Shown: positions 33,901 through 43,260, counted from the stretch's first letter. The stretch: DNA of 64,000 nt from Bolinopsis microptera (GCF_026151205.1 NC_087075.1:8421303-8485302); one strand, 5' to 3'. Translations and numbers: made by a program. Notes: generated by a model from the letters alone, not told the origin.

Positions 33901-35550
33901 TCGTGCTATCAAGGAGCAACAGGTTGTTACAGATTATCATCTGGATCGGCTTGCTGTTGGAAAGACTCCTTCCAAAAAGAAGAGGATTTCCAGCAGCATT
34001 CTGTACGACATTTGTTCCTTCTACACGACATACCCAACAAAGATTGAGTACTTGTTCGCTGTTGCGAAATACATACTTTGGTAATAATATTGAGTATTTT
34101 GTTTTATTCTGAAGTATTATATTATTAATCGATTTAACATTTTATAACCAGCCAATACATTGTCTCAATTTGTAGCTTCTATGTACAGAGTTGTCATATG
34201 AACTCTACCCCAGATCTAACCCATTTCTAGGTCAATTATATTCAATCCATGGATCTCATCACTAATTATACGCCACAAGCTTCAAGCTTGCATGTTAATT
34301 ACTTGATGACGTATATGGTGGATCATATCACTCCGGCCCCAAAGTCTGGCAGCCCATGAGATACCCTTAGTAGGTGCTAAAGTGTCACGCGATGAGATCC
34401 TCATTCCTAAATGATCTGCTTGAGTGCACGTACTTGGACGGTATTTCGCTTACGACCAAGTCCGCTCTACAGTCCGCTCTCAAATTTCTAACCGCTCGAA
34501 AATTTGCATGTGGGTACCGCTCTAGAGTCCTCATAGTATGGCCATGGGTCCTGTACATGTAAGGGAGTACCGCTCTAGAGTCCTACCCTGGCGGTTTGAC
34601 TCCGCTCTAGGGTCATAATTCCTACCAAGTCCGCTCTAGAGTCCCCCGCTCTAGAGTCCTACTCCCCGACTGGTCGATTAGACCAGTCGAACAACTCAGA
34701 AATTAGCTGTTCTTTCTAGTTAGCTAATATAATAATATATCGACTGTTCATAGCTATTTTCACGTGACGATAGTATGTCACTGTCATTTGTCAAGTCTGA
34801 TAGGTTTATGACGTTTATGACGCAACAGTAACAGTAACGCCTCGGCAAGTATTATGGATATTTAAAGGAATCATGTTCTTGACAGTTTTACGTCAAAACA
34901 TATAAGCAAATATCAAATGTTACCTCGGATTAACATCAGAAAGACTTTCAGCGTCAGTGCTTTGGAAGGTAAGATCAGTCAGCTGATTAAGCAGACCATT
35001 TACATATCTCTCTTGGGAAAACTGAATCATCCTACCCTTCAACTCCGCTTGATCCAATGCGATCGAATGTAAGCTTTTCTGTAAAGGAAGTGTATCAATA
35101 AACCTAAAAAATACACTTCTAGTTCTAAGTTATAACGAATGGGGATCGAGGCGGGGTAGGAACCGGTTACCGGAGTCCGGAAGGTTGTCAAATGGCAGCT
35201 GGGACCGCAATTGTTTGGTGTGAAACGTTGTTAGGCGAGACATGTTCATTCATGTGAACATAAATTTAGAGAATGTAGTATAGTTTTGGGTGCAACACAT
35301 ATTTTTTGAAAGCCTGAACTGTTACTACAAATTATACTACTGTTATGTACAAATGAAATCTCAAAAAAATCGATGTGTCATGTGCCTAGGCCCTAGATAT
35401 TAAGGCATAAATATCAATTACCCTTTTCTCTCTGTCCAAGAAATCTAAACGAATTTTGCTTTCTTGGGCTAAATTGGCATTTTTGTGGCACATTGTTCGG
35501 AACCGATGAGAATGCTCTTTTTCAAGATGGTTTATCACTCGGTCTTCCAT
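24921..35550 (-). CDS. Seven-exon minus-strand gene of unknown family, about 490 codons
   Basis: Exons, 5' to 3': about 35550-35423, 35078-34924, 32486-32149, 31984-31848, 31600-31427, 25627-25489 and 25318-24921. Each has GT/AG borders (donors GTAATT, GTAACA, GTTCGA, GTAAAA, GTATGT, GTAATA), and phases match at every joint. The ATG at 35550 opens MEDRVINHLEKEHSHRFR; the stop is at 24921. Exons 1-2 and 4-5 are rich in Lys, Glu and Leu (for example ASEEELKKVVDKLTNRYDIE), suggesting coiled coil. Exon 3 is Ser/Asn-rich and low complexity. The last exon is basic (MKIYLRLGLGHGALLKLPRS). I recognise no family. Intron 2 carries nested Mutator-type elements and intron 5 (about 5.8 kb) carries two plus-strand genes. 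Joining the last two exons to the first five across that intron is inference. The frame of exon 1 should be checked to the base. Confidence 0.65.
26098..26290 (+). mobile_element. Possible Helitron-like 5' end
   Basis: TATCTATACTAATAATAA is followed by GTCCGTCTGTGCGTGCGTC and then a TTATTGGACTGGTTTTTTCG stretch. The opening word and the layout resemble 5' ends of many animal Helitron and Helentron families (TCTATACTAATATAAA, GTCTGTCTGT, then a 'ggactgattttgatg' block). No 3' hairpin/CTRR end was matched to it, so its extent is open. It lies in intron 5 of the minus-strand gene. Confidence 0.35.
26925..27050. repeat. Cluster of GGTTCCGGTCCGG words
   Basis: GGTTCCGGTCCGG at 26925, TTTCCGGTCCGGC near 26978, AGACCGGTCGGTTCC near 27003 and ACCGACCAGTCG near 27032, over about 125 bp just upstream of the PARP-like gene. 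It may be a decayed tandem repeat or a protein-binding cluster in that gene's promoter. Confidence 0.45.
27204..28551 (+). CDS. PARP-like ADP-ribosyltransferase, two exons, catalytic domain truncated
   Basis: Exon 1 is 27204-27441 (MSGWLLKTTTEIENEAKAVM...), donor GTAACT, phase 1. Exon 2 is 27692-28551 with acceptor CTACCACAG, giving about 365 codons. Residues 1-80 form an acidic helical segment. The middle is Ser-rich and polar with a small repeat of (E/D)DSLKS. The C-terminal part reads VFAYHGTQLKNVESIKKTNL followed by DPERTGAAHGIYTDEA, matching the PARP signature HGT...N...I...d.R.g..hG.Y, with the His and Tyr that hold NAD. KLWRVLVAIV matches the 'kmlLaRVlvG' strand. The chain stops there, so the last third, including the usual catalytic Glu, is absent. 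It is either a degenerate member, or a further exon was missed. It lies inside intron 5 of the minus-strand gene. Confidence 0.7.
28552..28883. other. Spacer between the PARP-like and sulfotransferase genes
   Basis: 330 bp of AT-rich sequence on the same strand as both genes. No gene. It probably holds the 3' UTR of one and the promoter of the other; no clear TATA box. Confidence 0.4.
28884..30155 (+). CDS. Golgi carbohydrate sulfotransferase (CHST1/3-like group), intronless
   Basis: A 423-codon single-exon gene. A short cytoplasmic start (MMTREETFSKVR) and one membrane segment (LIVTILSGFGFVMFLSYTYS, residues ~13-32) make a type II Golgi protein. A Ser/Asn-rich stem with N-glycosylation sites follows. 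The PAPS 5'-phosphosulfate loop is LTAFRSGSTFLGNLF (near residue 75) and the 3'-phosphate loop is IQLLRHPVACIMSRR (near 223). Between them, FEPFHD matches the FEP(L/F) motif of the Gal/GalNAc/GlcNAc 6-O-sulfotransferases. It transfers sulfate from PAPS to a sugar on glycoprotein or glycosaminoglycan chains; the acceptor cannot be told. Asn/Asp-rich patches (NDNDNV) are unusual but short. It sits inside an intron of the opposite-strand gene. Confidence 0.93.
   Translation: MMTREETFSKVRLIVTILSGFGFVMFLSYTYSDLVQPKNTTFGSNGTNKNSSKSPPRDPAFNLDPNPNKRVIILLTAFRSGSTFLGNLFDSNPTMQYMFEPFHDRHIINLQNKKDIIGARPDHTESDLRMLYLQQILHNCTAFVTPIVAEKYGWCGSPSENLKRFNTTECTGTAWAPRNSQQEICRYRHTTVIKVIRLSDLSDLLKISKIQSANIQIIQLLRHPVACIMSRRTGGKFFSWNLRTAIENDNDNVSERRVKVAWEVFNYCRDHLKAIEFIKAHPWFKDRYLRITHLEMSLKPLETAEKIYSFINETLTDELKEYVINITGAQSEGYLNREKAALNVYRNSTDLASKWMKLISATVKFMDVYSIEAQCKLLFEPMYDVFSVDSISKRRQSQINDLVNNYYEYDNIYSDQFEEYADQ
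30156..30715. other. Intronic spacer
   Basis: AT-rich sequence after the sulfotransferase. A palindromic stretch CAGTCCACACTGATCAG lies near 30347. No gene seen. Confidence 0.4.
30717..31115. mobile_element. MITE with 32-bp inverted repeats and internal duplication
   Basis: CAACATCTGTGCGACAGCGA (start near 30723, 32 bp) is matched with one mismatch in reverse complement ending near 31112. ATCCAAGCTAAG lies on both sides (near 30704-30715 and again just right of the element), a candidate 12-bp target duplication. The interior holds two diverged copies of a ~180-bp block with ATTTGGCACATAGAAA. Non-coding. A long target duplication would suit a Mutator-type parent. Confidence 0.7.
32860..33127 (-). 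pseudogene. FLYWCH zinc-finger fragment of a Mutator-like transposase
   Basis: The minus strand from 33127 reads MQSNSHSSTPPEKPIFIRGR and then TAGSINFVLQGFRYGKDGNL. The stretch 'iN.VL.GfRYgkDG' matches the start of FLYWCH domains, which sit at the N-terminus of many animal Mutator-like transposases. The Trp/Cys core that should follow is missing, and the frame shifts near 32930. It is a remnant, oriented opposite to the transposase fragments at 33690-34084. Confidence 0.5.
33240..34378. mobile_element. Inner inverted-repeat element nested in the Mutator-like element
   Basis: A second pair of inverted repeats, about 33240-33450 and 34196-34378, shares GGGTAGAGTTCA, GAAATGGG(C/T)TAGATCTGG and GTATAATTAGTGATG. 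It encloses 33451-34195 with transposase fragments on the plus strand. Either this is a separate Mutator-like element inserted in the outer one, or an inner layer of one rearranged element. Confidence 0.65.
33690..34084 (+). pseudogene. Mutator-like transposase fragments
   Basis: TATAAATA near 33624 precedes the start. One frame reads TSTRRDEQFILFDGKTDRDN then MRIIAFATTEVSK and stops; it matches the segment before the catalytic core in FLYWCH-MULE proteins ('qFLlyD...dRiliFaT'). The next frame, from about 33866, reads RPKPSVQEYFRAIKEQQVVT and then KTPSKKKRISSSILYDICSF, matching the extreme C-terminus ('hPsiW.Fi..lk.eQ...', basic stretch, 'Y...i..iv..Y'). The catalytic core between them is deleted, with a frameshift. 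Dead. Confidence 0.6.
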
Positions 35551-36380
35551 GTCTGGATGGGTTTGTATACATTAAAGGCAAAGTAAAAGCTGAGTAACCC
35601 TACGCAATACCAAAGCCAAAATCTAAATGGATACTGTCATGTTAAGAAGAGCAGTCTGAAGCATTTAACAGAAGTCGAATGGTTTTAAGAGTACAAATGC
35701 GTGCTTGAATGAAATGTCGTAAAAGTGTAGCCAAGTATAAACCAAACGGAAATATCTGCGTTTACGATTGATTTAGCGATACCATTACCAGTATAAGGCC
35801 AGGATCGACTCGAAGAGCTACACGATGGACGTCTAGCTGGCTCCTTCATCAACCACGCGTCTCTAGCTGTGCGTGATCTGACATGACTTTGCCACCAAAT
35901 TAAAACGAATGCGCGCGTCGCGCGCGGGCTAAAACTTTTCCGGAGATTAACAGTATATACTTTTAATAACCACGGATGCAATTCAAGTAGACCCTTTTTA
36001 GACCTTTGAGACGTATTGCCACTGCGCGTTACTTAACCGTTTGATCGACGCGGGAGGCCTGCATGTCTTGGACCGTTGCCAATATAATAATTAACCACAA
36101 CTCTCTTCTCCTCTATACAGGTGCAGCGATCCGTCAAGGACAGTGACACTAGTTCCGGATTTAAGACCTTCTCCAATGACGTGGTTTATTTCCGGTCCAA
36201 TTTAAGTACGTTCAGCAGCATTGACAAACACCAACCGTTTACCAATAGATGGTGCCTTGTGGCTGGAGCATGACTGACGTCTCACGGGCTGCAAATGGAG
36301 CAATGTAGTGTATATATTACTTAAAACTGATAAGTGGAAACCATATTACACAGGTTTTTGAACAATTTTCAGCACTTACG
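35551..36380. other. 5' flank of the seven-exon gene
   Basis: Presumed promoter region on the minus strand. A GC-only palindrome GCGCGCGTCGCGCGC lies near 35909. No TATA box is obvious close to 35551. Sequence from 35551 to about 35650 is shared with 42730-42845. The 98-codon minus ORF at 35685-35981 has no recognisable domain. Confidence 0.45.
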
Positions 36381-36419
36381 ATATGGACACGTTCATTTGA
36401 GTTTGAGGATATTGGTAAA
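36381..36419 (+). repeat. Left member of a perfect 39-bp inverted pair
   Basis: Starts ATATGGACACGTTCATTTGA. Its exact reverse complement is at 43421-43459, 7.0 kb away. It marks the left border of the repeat-rich block. No target duplication is visible. Confidence 0.9.
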
Positions 36420-36450
36420 TATAAGTGACCCTATTAAAAGGCACAGTGTA

Positions 36451-38234
36451 GTTGACTTTGTCACACTATGAAATTACTTAAACCCTTGATGGTTAGGATA
36501 ATCGTCTCATCCTCTAGGCTAACTTTGTCACATAACGATATCTTAATCAGGTGATAAGATATCGCTTAAATACGGCCGGCACGGAAATGGTTACATTGTC
36601 ACACTATAAACATGTGACGGAGTAAATATGGACCCCTTGCTGCCGTTTTTGACCAAATTTTTGAGTGTCCAGTTGATTGGATGGGTACATATGACCATTA
36701 CCTACATATTTGACGACTTTTTTAGTTAGATGGTGCATTCAGGTTTACTCTGTCACACATTAAAGAAAATATGTGATGAATGTTTAGGGCACCCTGCTAA
36801 GTAATGATGGGTAGTGTAAGTTTATTTGATGGCCTGGAAGTGCTGGGAATTGTTATTATATTATATAGTCGTAAGGAATTAAAACACAGAAGGCACAACC
36901 AAGCTTACTTTGTCACAATATAATCTTGATGATATCTGAACATGTGTGAAATTGAACAAATAATGATACCAGCTCAAACCCCTTATATTATACGTACTAT
37001 GGATCAAACAACACTGCTAGTACCATGCACCAGTCACATAAATCATTATCAGGTGGTAATATGTTAACAGTGTCACAATTAAACTACCGCTACATGGTCA
37101 AAAATAGGGTAATTTCGTCACACAAAATTATTATAACTCTGTTATAGCTCCTTGCTGGCAAAATAACTAGTTTATCGACATTTTTTTGATGATAAAGTAA
37201 CATAGTAATAGAGGTATATTTCTTCAAAATAGGGGCAAGACATGTTTACTTTGTCACATCAGTTATTATAAGAGTTAGGTAATCGTCATCAGATTAAAAG
37301 ATATTTTTCGTAGTTTGGATCGATTAATACTTTAATATACCTGTAATAAATCCTATGCCAATTTTAACACACTATCTTGATACTGTTGGGGCAGGGAAAG
37401 TTAATTTTGTCACATTTCCAATGTCTTTGACAAATGAATCTAAATTTTTAAAATTGAGCTCTTATGTTCTGGACAATATTCTTCCAATCGTTTCTGAAAG
37501 AATGTTGAATTCTAATAGAGTTATAGATCTTCAAAATAGGGGAAAGACAAGTTTACTTTGTCACATCAGTTATTATAAGAGTTAGGTAATCGTCGACATC
37601 ACATTAACATATATTTTTTTGTAGTTTGGATTGATTTATATAGGTAATAAAGCAGCCTATGCTAATTTTTACACACTATCTTGAAATTGTTGGGGCATGA
37701 AAAGTTAATTTTGTCACATTTTTAGTGACTTTGACAAATTTAACCTAAAATTGTTAAACTTAAGCTCTGATGTTCTGGACAATATTCTAATAGAGGTATA
37801 GAATATAGATCTTCAAAATAGGGGCAAGACATGTTTACTTTGTCACATCAGTTATTATAAGAGTTATTATAAGAGACTATTTCATTCTATAATCATTGTT
37901 TTTAATCTATTTACGATTTCGTATACTTTTTTGTGACAATGTAAACGTCAACTGATCTTAACTTGCATCAACTACATTGTCATCATATAAAATTTTCCCG
38001 CCTTTCAAACCAAAATCAGATATAAATAATTCGCCCAAAATTTTAAATTTCATATATTGTGACAGAATTAACCTCATTTCCCAATAACCGAGTGCCTGTA
38101 TTAGCTAACTATTCAGAACAACATATTTTAGGGCTATGATTGGTAGAGCAACCATCAAATAATTAGTTGAAAGGGTTTTTAGGACACCTCACAGTAGAAT
38201 AGAGGTATGGTATCATGAGTGTGACAAAGTTACC
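36451..38234. repeat. Array of ACTTTGTCACA motifs, mostly forward then reversed
   Basis: Forward copies (consensus GTTTACTTTGTCACA) lie near 36451, 36529, 36590, 36743, 36903, 37064, 37110, 37244, 37400, 37551, 37704 and 37834. Reverse copies lie near 37931, 38056 and 38219; a close inverted pair (GTCACACAAAATGTGAC) follows near 38360. Spacing is about 50-160 bp. Part of the array is a tandem repeat of about 283-307 bp: TTACTTTGTCACATCAGTTA recurs at 37246, 37553 and 37836, two motifs per unit. The layout repeats that of the array at 7419-9310. It is likely the inner part of a non-autonomous DNA transposon. Confidence 0.8.
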
Positions 38235-38523
38235 CAAATATTGCCATGTAACCGTTCGATCCGTGCCCATTAACCAATGTTGTATCATAATTGTTAGATT
38301 GACCTAATTTACTATATTTCAGACCAAGGAATGATAATTAGGTAACTGCAGTTAACTAAGTCACACAAAATGTGACATTTGAAACATTATAGTGCCTAAC
38401 AACAATAGATTTTCTTTCTGAGCGGTGCATATGGGAGTATGGGTTACGTGGCTAATGTTCAGAACTTCTGAACGTGCTAGGTTAATAGAAGTCAAAATTA
38501 AGCCACTATGGGGGGAATGCAAC

Positions 38524-38588
38524 GTCAATTAATGTCAATTAATGTCAATTAATGTCAATTAATGTCAATTAATGTCAATTAATGTCAA
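38524..38588. repeat. (GTCAATTAAT)n tandem, first block
   Basis: Six perfect 10-bp units, ending GTCAATGTCAGTTTTGC. A second block of the same unit lies at 39188-39232, and a lone inverted copy (GACATTAATTGACA) lies at 38616-38631. Confidence 0.9.
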
Positions 38589-38589
38589 T

Positions 38590-39187
38590 GTCAGTTTTGC
38601 AAAATTTTGGAATACTGACATTAATTGACACGATATTTTTCGACCAGAGATTATGTAGTTCTACCATATTTTTAGCACTTTAGAACGTTTATATCATCAA
38701 TTTATTCACTACTATCACATATGGAAATGTGAAATGTGAAAAAAATTCAGATCATTAAACAATAAAACTAAAATAATACGGTTTCCCGAAATTTAATTTT
38801 CTTAAATGGGCCTGGCCATCCAAGGGCGTGGTTCTCAACATCATCAGAACTTAAAACCCACATTAAACGAAATGCCTTCATGACATTTATATTTGAATAA
38901 CGAATCTTAAACAGCTAACATTACTCCTTCATACTAAAAAAGCCGATTCTAGATATTTTACCTGTATAAGAAACCAATAAAATATGGGCGTGGCCGGTGG
39001 GGACCGAAGATGGAAGACTTGGAAGCTGAAATTTTTTTTGGTGGTCTTTAAACCTAAGGATCAACAGATAAGAACATACTCATAATTATTCAAGGACATT
39101 TTGTTTTTTTGAACCGGTCTAACTTACATAGACGTGAATATCTTGAATATTTATCGAATAATGATAATCTCAAATTTCAAGACATAT
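38590..39187. other. AT-rich segment between the two GTCAATTAAT blocks
   Basis: About 600 bp with no ORF. Being framed by two blocks of the same 10-bp tandem, it may be a small element whose ends are these tandems, or sequence trapped by replication slippage. Confidence 0.5.
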
Positions 39188-39232
39188 TAATGTCAATTAA
39201 TGTCAATTAATGTCAATTAATGTCAATTAATG
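39188..39232. repeat. (GTCAATTAAT)n tandem, second block
   Basis: Four units, followed directly by a G run and by GTCCGTCTATGTCCGCCTAT, the start of the GTCC-rich sequence. Confidence 0.9.
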
Positions 39233-39310
39233 GGGGGGGTGTCATGTCCGTCTATGTCCGCCTATGTCCTGTCCTTTTTGGATTCTATGAGACAACGGAC
39301 GTGTTTTTTG

Positions 39311-39475
39311 GGACATTGGCGGACACGGACGGACATTGGCGGACTCGGACGGACATTGGCGGACTCGGACGGACATTGGCGGACTCGTACGGACATTGGC
39401 GGACCCGGACGGACATTGGCGGACTTGGATGGACATTGGTGGACATTAGCGGACATTGGTGGACATTAGCGGACA
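39311..39475. repeat. 20-bp tandem repeat GGACATTGGCGGACTCGGAC
   Basis: About eight units of a 20-bp repeat with small changes (CGGAC, CGTAC, TGGAT); the last units lose the second half. The period is not a multiple of three, so apparent ORFs on both strands and in several frames are artefacts. The GGACA/TGTCC word is shared with the GTCCGCCTATGTCC segments at 39240, 40950, 41770 and 43138. Confidence 0.9.
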
Positions 39476-39479
39476 AACA

Positions 39480-42400
39480 TTTTGAGGACTGAAGAGTACT
39501 GAAGAGTACTGAGGAGGATGGCTGAGAAGGATGGCTGAGGAGGATGGCTGAGGAGGATGACTGAGGAGGATGACTGAGGAGGATGACTGAGAGGGAGGAG
39601 AAGGATCATGAAGACCCAGGAGGAGGAGGAAGAGGAGGAAAAGGACTGAGGAGGAGGAGGAGAAGGACTGAGGAGGAGAAGGAGGACCCAGGAGGAGTCG
39701 AGGAGGACCCAGGAGGAGGAGGACCCAGGAGGAGGACCCAGGAAAAGGCCCCAGGAGGAGGAGGACTGGGGAGGAGGAGAACTGTTAAGGACTGATGAGG
39801 AGGACTGAGGACGAAGAGGAAGAGTAGGAGGAGGACTGAGGAGGGGAGGAGGAAGAGGACTGGGGAGGGTCAGGAAGACCCAGGAGGACCCAGGAGGAGG
39901 AGGAGGAGGACCCAGGAGGAGGAGGAGGACTGAGGAGGACTGAGGAGGAGGACTGACGATGACTGAGAAGGAGGAGGACTGAGGAGTACTGAGGAGGATG
40001 GCTGAGGAGGATGGCTGGGGAGGATGGCTGAGGAGGATGACTGAGGAGGATGACTGAGAGGGAGGAGGAGGAGGACTCAGGAGGAGGACTCAGAAGGAAG
40101 AGGAGGAGGACTCAGGAGGAGGACTCAGGAGGAGGACTCAGGAGGAGGACTTAGGAGAAATGAGAAGAAGGACTGAGCAGAACTGAGGAGGAGGAGGACT
40201 GAATAGGAGGAGGAGAAGGAGGGGGACTGGGAGAGGACTGGGGAGGAGGAGGACTGATGAGAAGGATGAGGAGGAGGACCCAGGAGGAGGAGGACTGAGG
40301 ACCGAGGTGGAAGAGGAGGAGGATGAAGAGGAGGAGGAGGACCCAGGAGGAGGAGGACTGAGGAGGAGGACTGAGGAGGATGGCTGAGGAGGATGACTGA
40401 GAGGGAAGAGGAGGAGGAGGAGGAGGAGGACTGAGGAGGACTGAGAAGGAGGAGGAGGAGGACTGAATAGGAGGAGGAGGAGGGGGACTGGGGGAGGACT
40501 GAGGAGGAGGATGGAGGACTGAGGAGAAGGATGAGGAGGAGGACTGAGGACTGAGGAGGAAGAGGAGGAGGATGAAGAGGAGGAGGAGGACCCAGGAGGA
40601 GGACCCAGGAGGAGGACTCAGGAGGAGGAGGAGGACCAGGGAGGAGGAAGACTGTTGAGGACTAATGAGGAGGACTGAGGACGAGGAGGAGGAGTAGGAG
40701 GAGGACTGAGGAGGGGAGGAGGAAGAGGACTGAGGAAGATCAGGAAGACCCAGGGGGAGGAGGAGGAAGAGTAGGAGGAGGAAGCATCTAAATGTTATTT
40801 CCATTTTTGTCCGTTTTTGTCCATTTTTGTCCGTTTTTGTCCGCTCTATTTTTTGTCTGTTTTGAAAATATAGGGTACCGAACGGACAAAAAACATGATC
40901 CCCTATAACAGCAAAAATTGAACATTTTATTTAGCAATTTAGGTGTCCATAAATGTCCGCCTATGTCCGCCTATGTCCACCTATGTATGAGGAGGAGAAG
41001 GACTGAGGAGGAGGAGGAGGACCCAGGAGGAGTCGAGGAGGACCCAGGAGGAGGAGGACCCAGGAGGAGGACCCAGGAAAAGGCCCCAGGAGGAGGAGGA
41101 CTGGGGAGGAGGAGAACTGTTGAGGACTGATGAGGAAGACTGAGGACGAGGAGGAAGAGTAGGAGGAGAACTGTTGAGGACTGATGAGGAAGACTGAGGA
41201 CGAGGAGGAAGAGTAGGAGGAGGACTGAGGAGGGGAGGAGGAAGAGGACTGGGGAGGATCAGGAAGACCCAGGAGGACCCAGGAGGAGGAGGAGGAGGAC
41301 CCAGGAGGAGGAGGAGGAGGACCCAGGAGGAGGAGGAGGACTGAGGAGGAGGACTGACGATGACTGAGAAGGAGGAGGACTGAGGACTGAGGAGGAAGAG
41401 GAGGAGGATGAAGAGGAGGAGGAGGACCCAGGAGGAGGACCCAGGAGGAGGAGGAGGACTGGGGAGGAGGAAGACTGTTGAGGACTGATGAGGAGGACTG
41501 AGGACGAGGAGGAGGAGTAGGAGGAGGACTGAGGAGGGGAGGAGGAAGAGGACTGAGGAAGATCAGGAAGACCCAGGGGGAGGAGGAGGAAGAGTAGGAG
41601 GAGGAAGCATCTAAATGTTATTTCCATTTTTGTCCGTTTTTGTCCATTTTTGTCCGCTCTATTTTTTGTCTGTTTTGAAAATATAGGGTACCGAACGGAC
41701 AAAAAACATGATCCCCTATAACAGCAAAAATTGAACATTTTATTTAGCAATTTAGGTGTCCATAAATGTCCGCCTATGTCCGCCTATGTCCACCTATGTA
41801 TGAGGAGGAGAAGGACTGAGGAGGAGGAGGAGGACCCAGGAGGAGTCGAGGAGGACCCAGGAGGAGGAGGACCCAGGAGGAGGACCCAGGAAAAGGCCCC
41901 AGGAGGAGGAGGACTGGGGAGGAGGAGAACTGTTGAGGACTGATGAGGAAGACTGAGGACGAGGAGGAAGAGTAGGAGGAGAACTGTTGAGGACTGATGA
42001 GGAAGACTGAGGACGAGGAGGAAGAGTAGGAGGAGGACTGAGGAGGGGAGGAGGAAGAGGACTGGGGAGGATCAGGAAGACCCAGGAGGACCCAGGAGGA
42101 GGAGGAGGAGGACCCAGGAGGAGGAGGAGGAGGACTGAGGAGGAGGACTGACGATGACTGAGAAGGAGGAGGACTGAGGAGTACTGAGGAGGATGGCTGA
42201 GGAGGATGGCTGGGGAGGATGGCTGAGGAGGATGACTGAGGAGGATGACTGAGAGGGAGGAGGAGGAGGACTCAGGAGGAGGACTCAGAAGGAAGAGGAG
42301 GAGGACTCAGGAGGAGGACTCAGGAGGAGGACTCAGGAGGAGGACTTAGGAGAAATGAGAAGAAGGACTGAGCAGAACTGAGGAGGAGGAGGAGGAGGAC

Positions 42401-42655
42401 TGAATAGGAGGAGGAGAAGGAGGGGGACTGGGAGAGGACTGGGGAGGAGGAGGACTGATGAGAAGGATGAGGAGGAGGACCCAGGAGGAGGAGGACTGAG
42501 GACCGAGGTGGAAGAGGAGGAGGATGAAGAGGAGGAGGAGGACCCAGGAGGAGGAGGACTGAGGAGGAGGACTGAGGAGGATGGCTGAGGAGGATGACTG
42601 AGAGGGAAGAGGAGGAGGAGGAGGAGGAGGACTGAGGAGGACTGAGAATTAGGCA
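39480..42655. repeat. 3.2-kb purine-only satellite (GGACTGAGGAGGA-type)
   Basis: The plus strand is almost entirely A and G, apart from single C and T in words such as GACTGAGG, GGACCCAGG and GATGGCTGAGG. Longer duplications are visible: a block of about 815 bp containing ATCTAAATGTTATTTCCATT is repeated (40785 and 41608), and 39960-40150 is repeated near 42160-42360. Two identical non-purine spacers (about 40800-40985 and 41630-41798) carry GTCC words. Long ORFs (217, 163 and 144 codons of Ser/Leu/Pro) are compositional artefacts. Confidence 0.95.
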
Positions 42656-42689
42656 AGAACTAACCTTTATTGAAGAAGTAGGAACGAAT

Positions 42690-42845
42690 TGGGGTTTTGA
42701 GGTAAGGCGATTTTTGTGGCACTTGCGGAACCGATGAGAATGCGAGAGGATCACTCGGTTCCTGACTGGAAGGGTTGAGATAAGAGGCAGAAGTAGAAAG
42801 CTGGAGTACCCAGGACGAATACCAAAGCCGAAATAAGGACTGCTG
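42690..42845 (-). pseudogene. Decayed copy of exon 1 and 5' flank of the seven-exon gene
   Basis: TTTTTGTGGCAC, GGAACCGATGAGAATGC and ATCACTCGGT match 35489-35545 in order. In translation the minus strand keeps DRVILSHSHRFRKCHKN against DRVINHLEKEHSHRFRTMCH. Matching continues upstream (ACC-ATACCAAAGCC near 42820 against 35617), so this is a DNA duplicate and not a processed copy. The ATG is lost and there are internal deletions. It lies at the edge of the purine satellite, same orientation, 7.2 kb from the original. Confidence 0.75.
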
Positions 42846-42899
42846 TTGAGGAGTGAAGATTAGAGAATCGATAGGAGAGTACAAAGGTGCTGATAGAAT

Positions 42900-43260
42900 G
42901 CGTGAGGAGGGTACAAGAGGAAAACTGCTTTACGATGATCTAGCGAACCATGCCGATAAGGCAGGACGGAAGAGTACAGGAGGAGCGAGCGGCATCCATT
43001 CTACCAATTTTTGTCGTGATTTGTCGCATGATTTGTCCCGAATTAAAAAATCGGGTCCGACGGACAAAAAAACAGATATACTTATAACACAAAAATTCAA
43101 GTATTTTAGCACTTTGAGGTATGCCACTCCTACTTAATGTCCGCCTCATGTCCGCCTTGCCATATTATTAACCCAATCCCCTATGTCCCCTATTCGGCCA
43201 GCGTCCGTCAAGTCGCCTATGTCCGTATTGTACGCCTTCTCCGCTGTTTTTTGGTCAATA
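42900..43260. repeat. GTCC-rich segment, diverged relative of the spacers at 40.8 and 41.7 kb
   Basis: AATCGGGTCCGACGGACAAAAA, ATATACTTATAACACAAAAATT and repeated TGTCCGCC(T/A)ATGTCC words parallel the order seen at 40840-40985. It is probably the other end of the element family that carries the purine satellite. No coding potential. Confidence 0.6.

Larger units (their letters stand above)
32487..34675. mobile_element. Mutator-like element with ~170-bp terminal repeats built of GACTCTAGAGCGG units
   Basis: Left terminal repeat about 32491-32680, right about 34465-34660, in inverted orientation with high identity. Each is itself made of about six GGACTCTAGAGCGG-like words. GATTAGAC occurs at 32475-32482 (inside host exon 3) and near 34677-34684, a possible 8-bp target duplication, but the terminal repeats do not reach it symmetrically. 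Long inverted ends plus FLYWCH and MULE protein fragments inside indicate the Mutator superfamily. It lies in intron 2 of the minus-strand gene, against the exon 3 acceptor. Confidence 0.75.

Noticed and set aside
39220-39495. ORFs of 60-90 codons on both strands in the 20-bp tandem repeat
   Set aside because: They appear in several frames on both strands and consist only of the repeat; no gene-like features.
40151-42754. Long Ser/Leu/Pro-rich minus-strand ORFs and identical 70-codon plus ORFs
   Set aside because: Products of the purine-only satellite, which has few stop codons by composition; the identical ORFs are just the duplicated 815-bp block.
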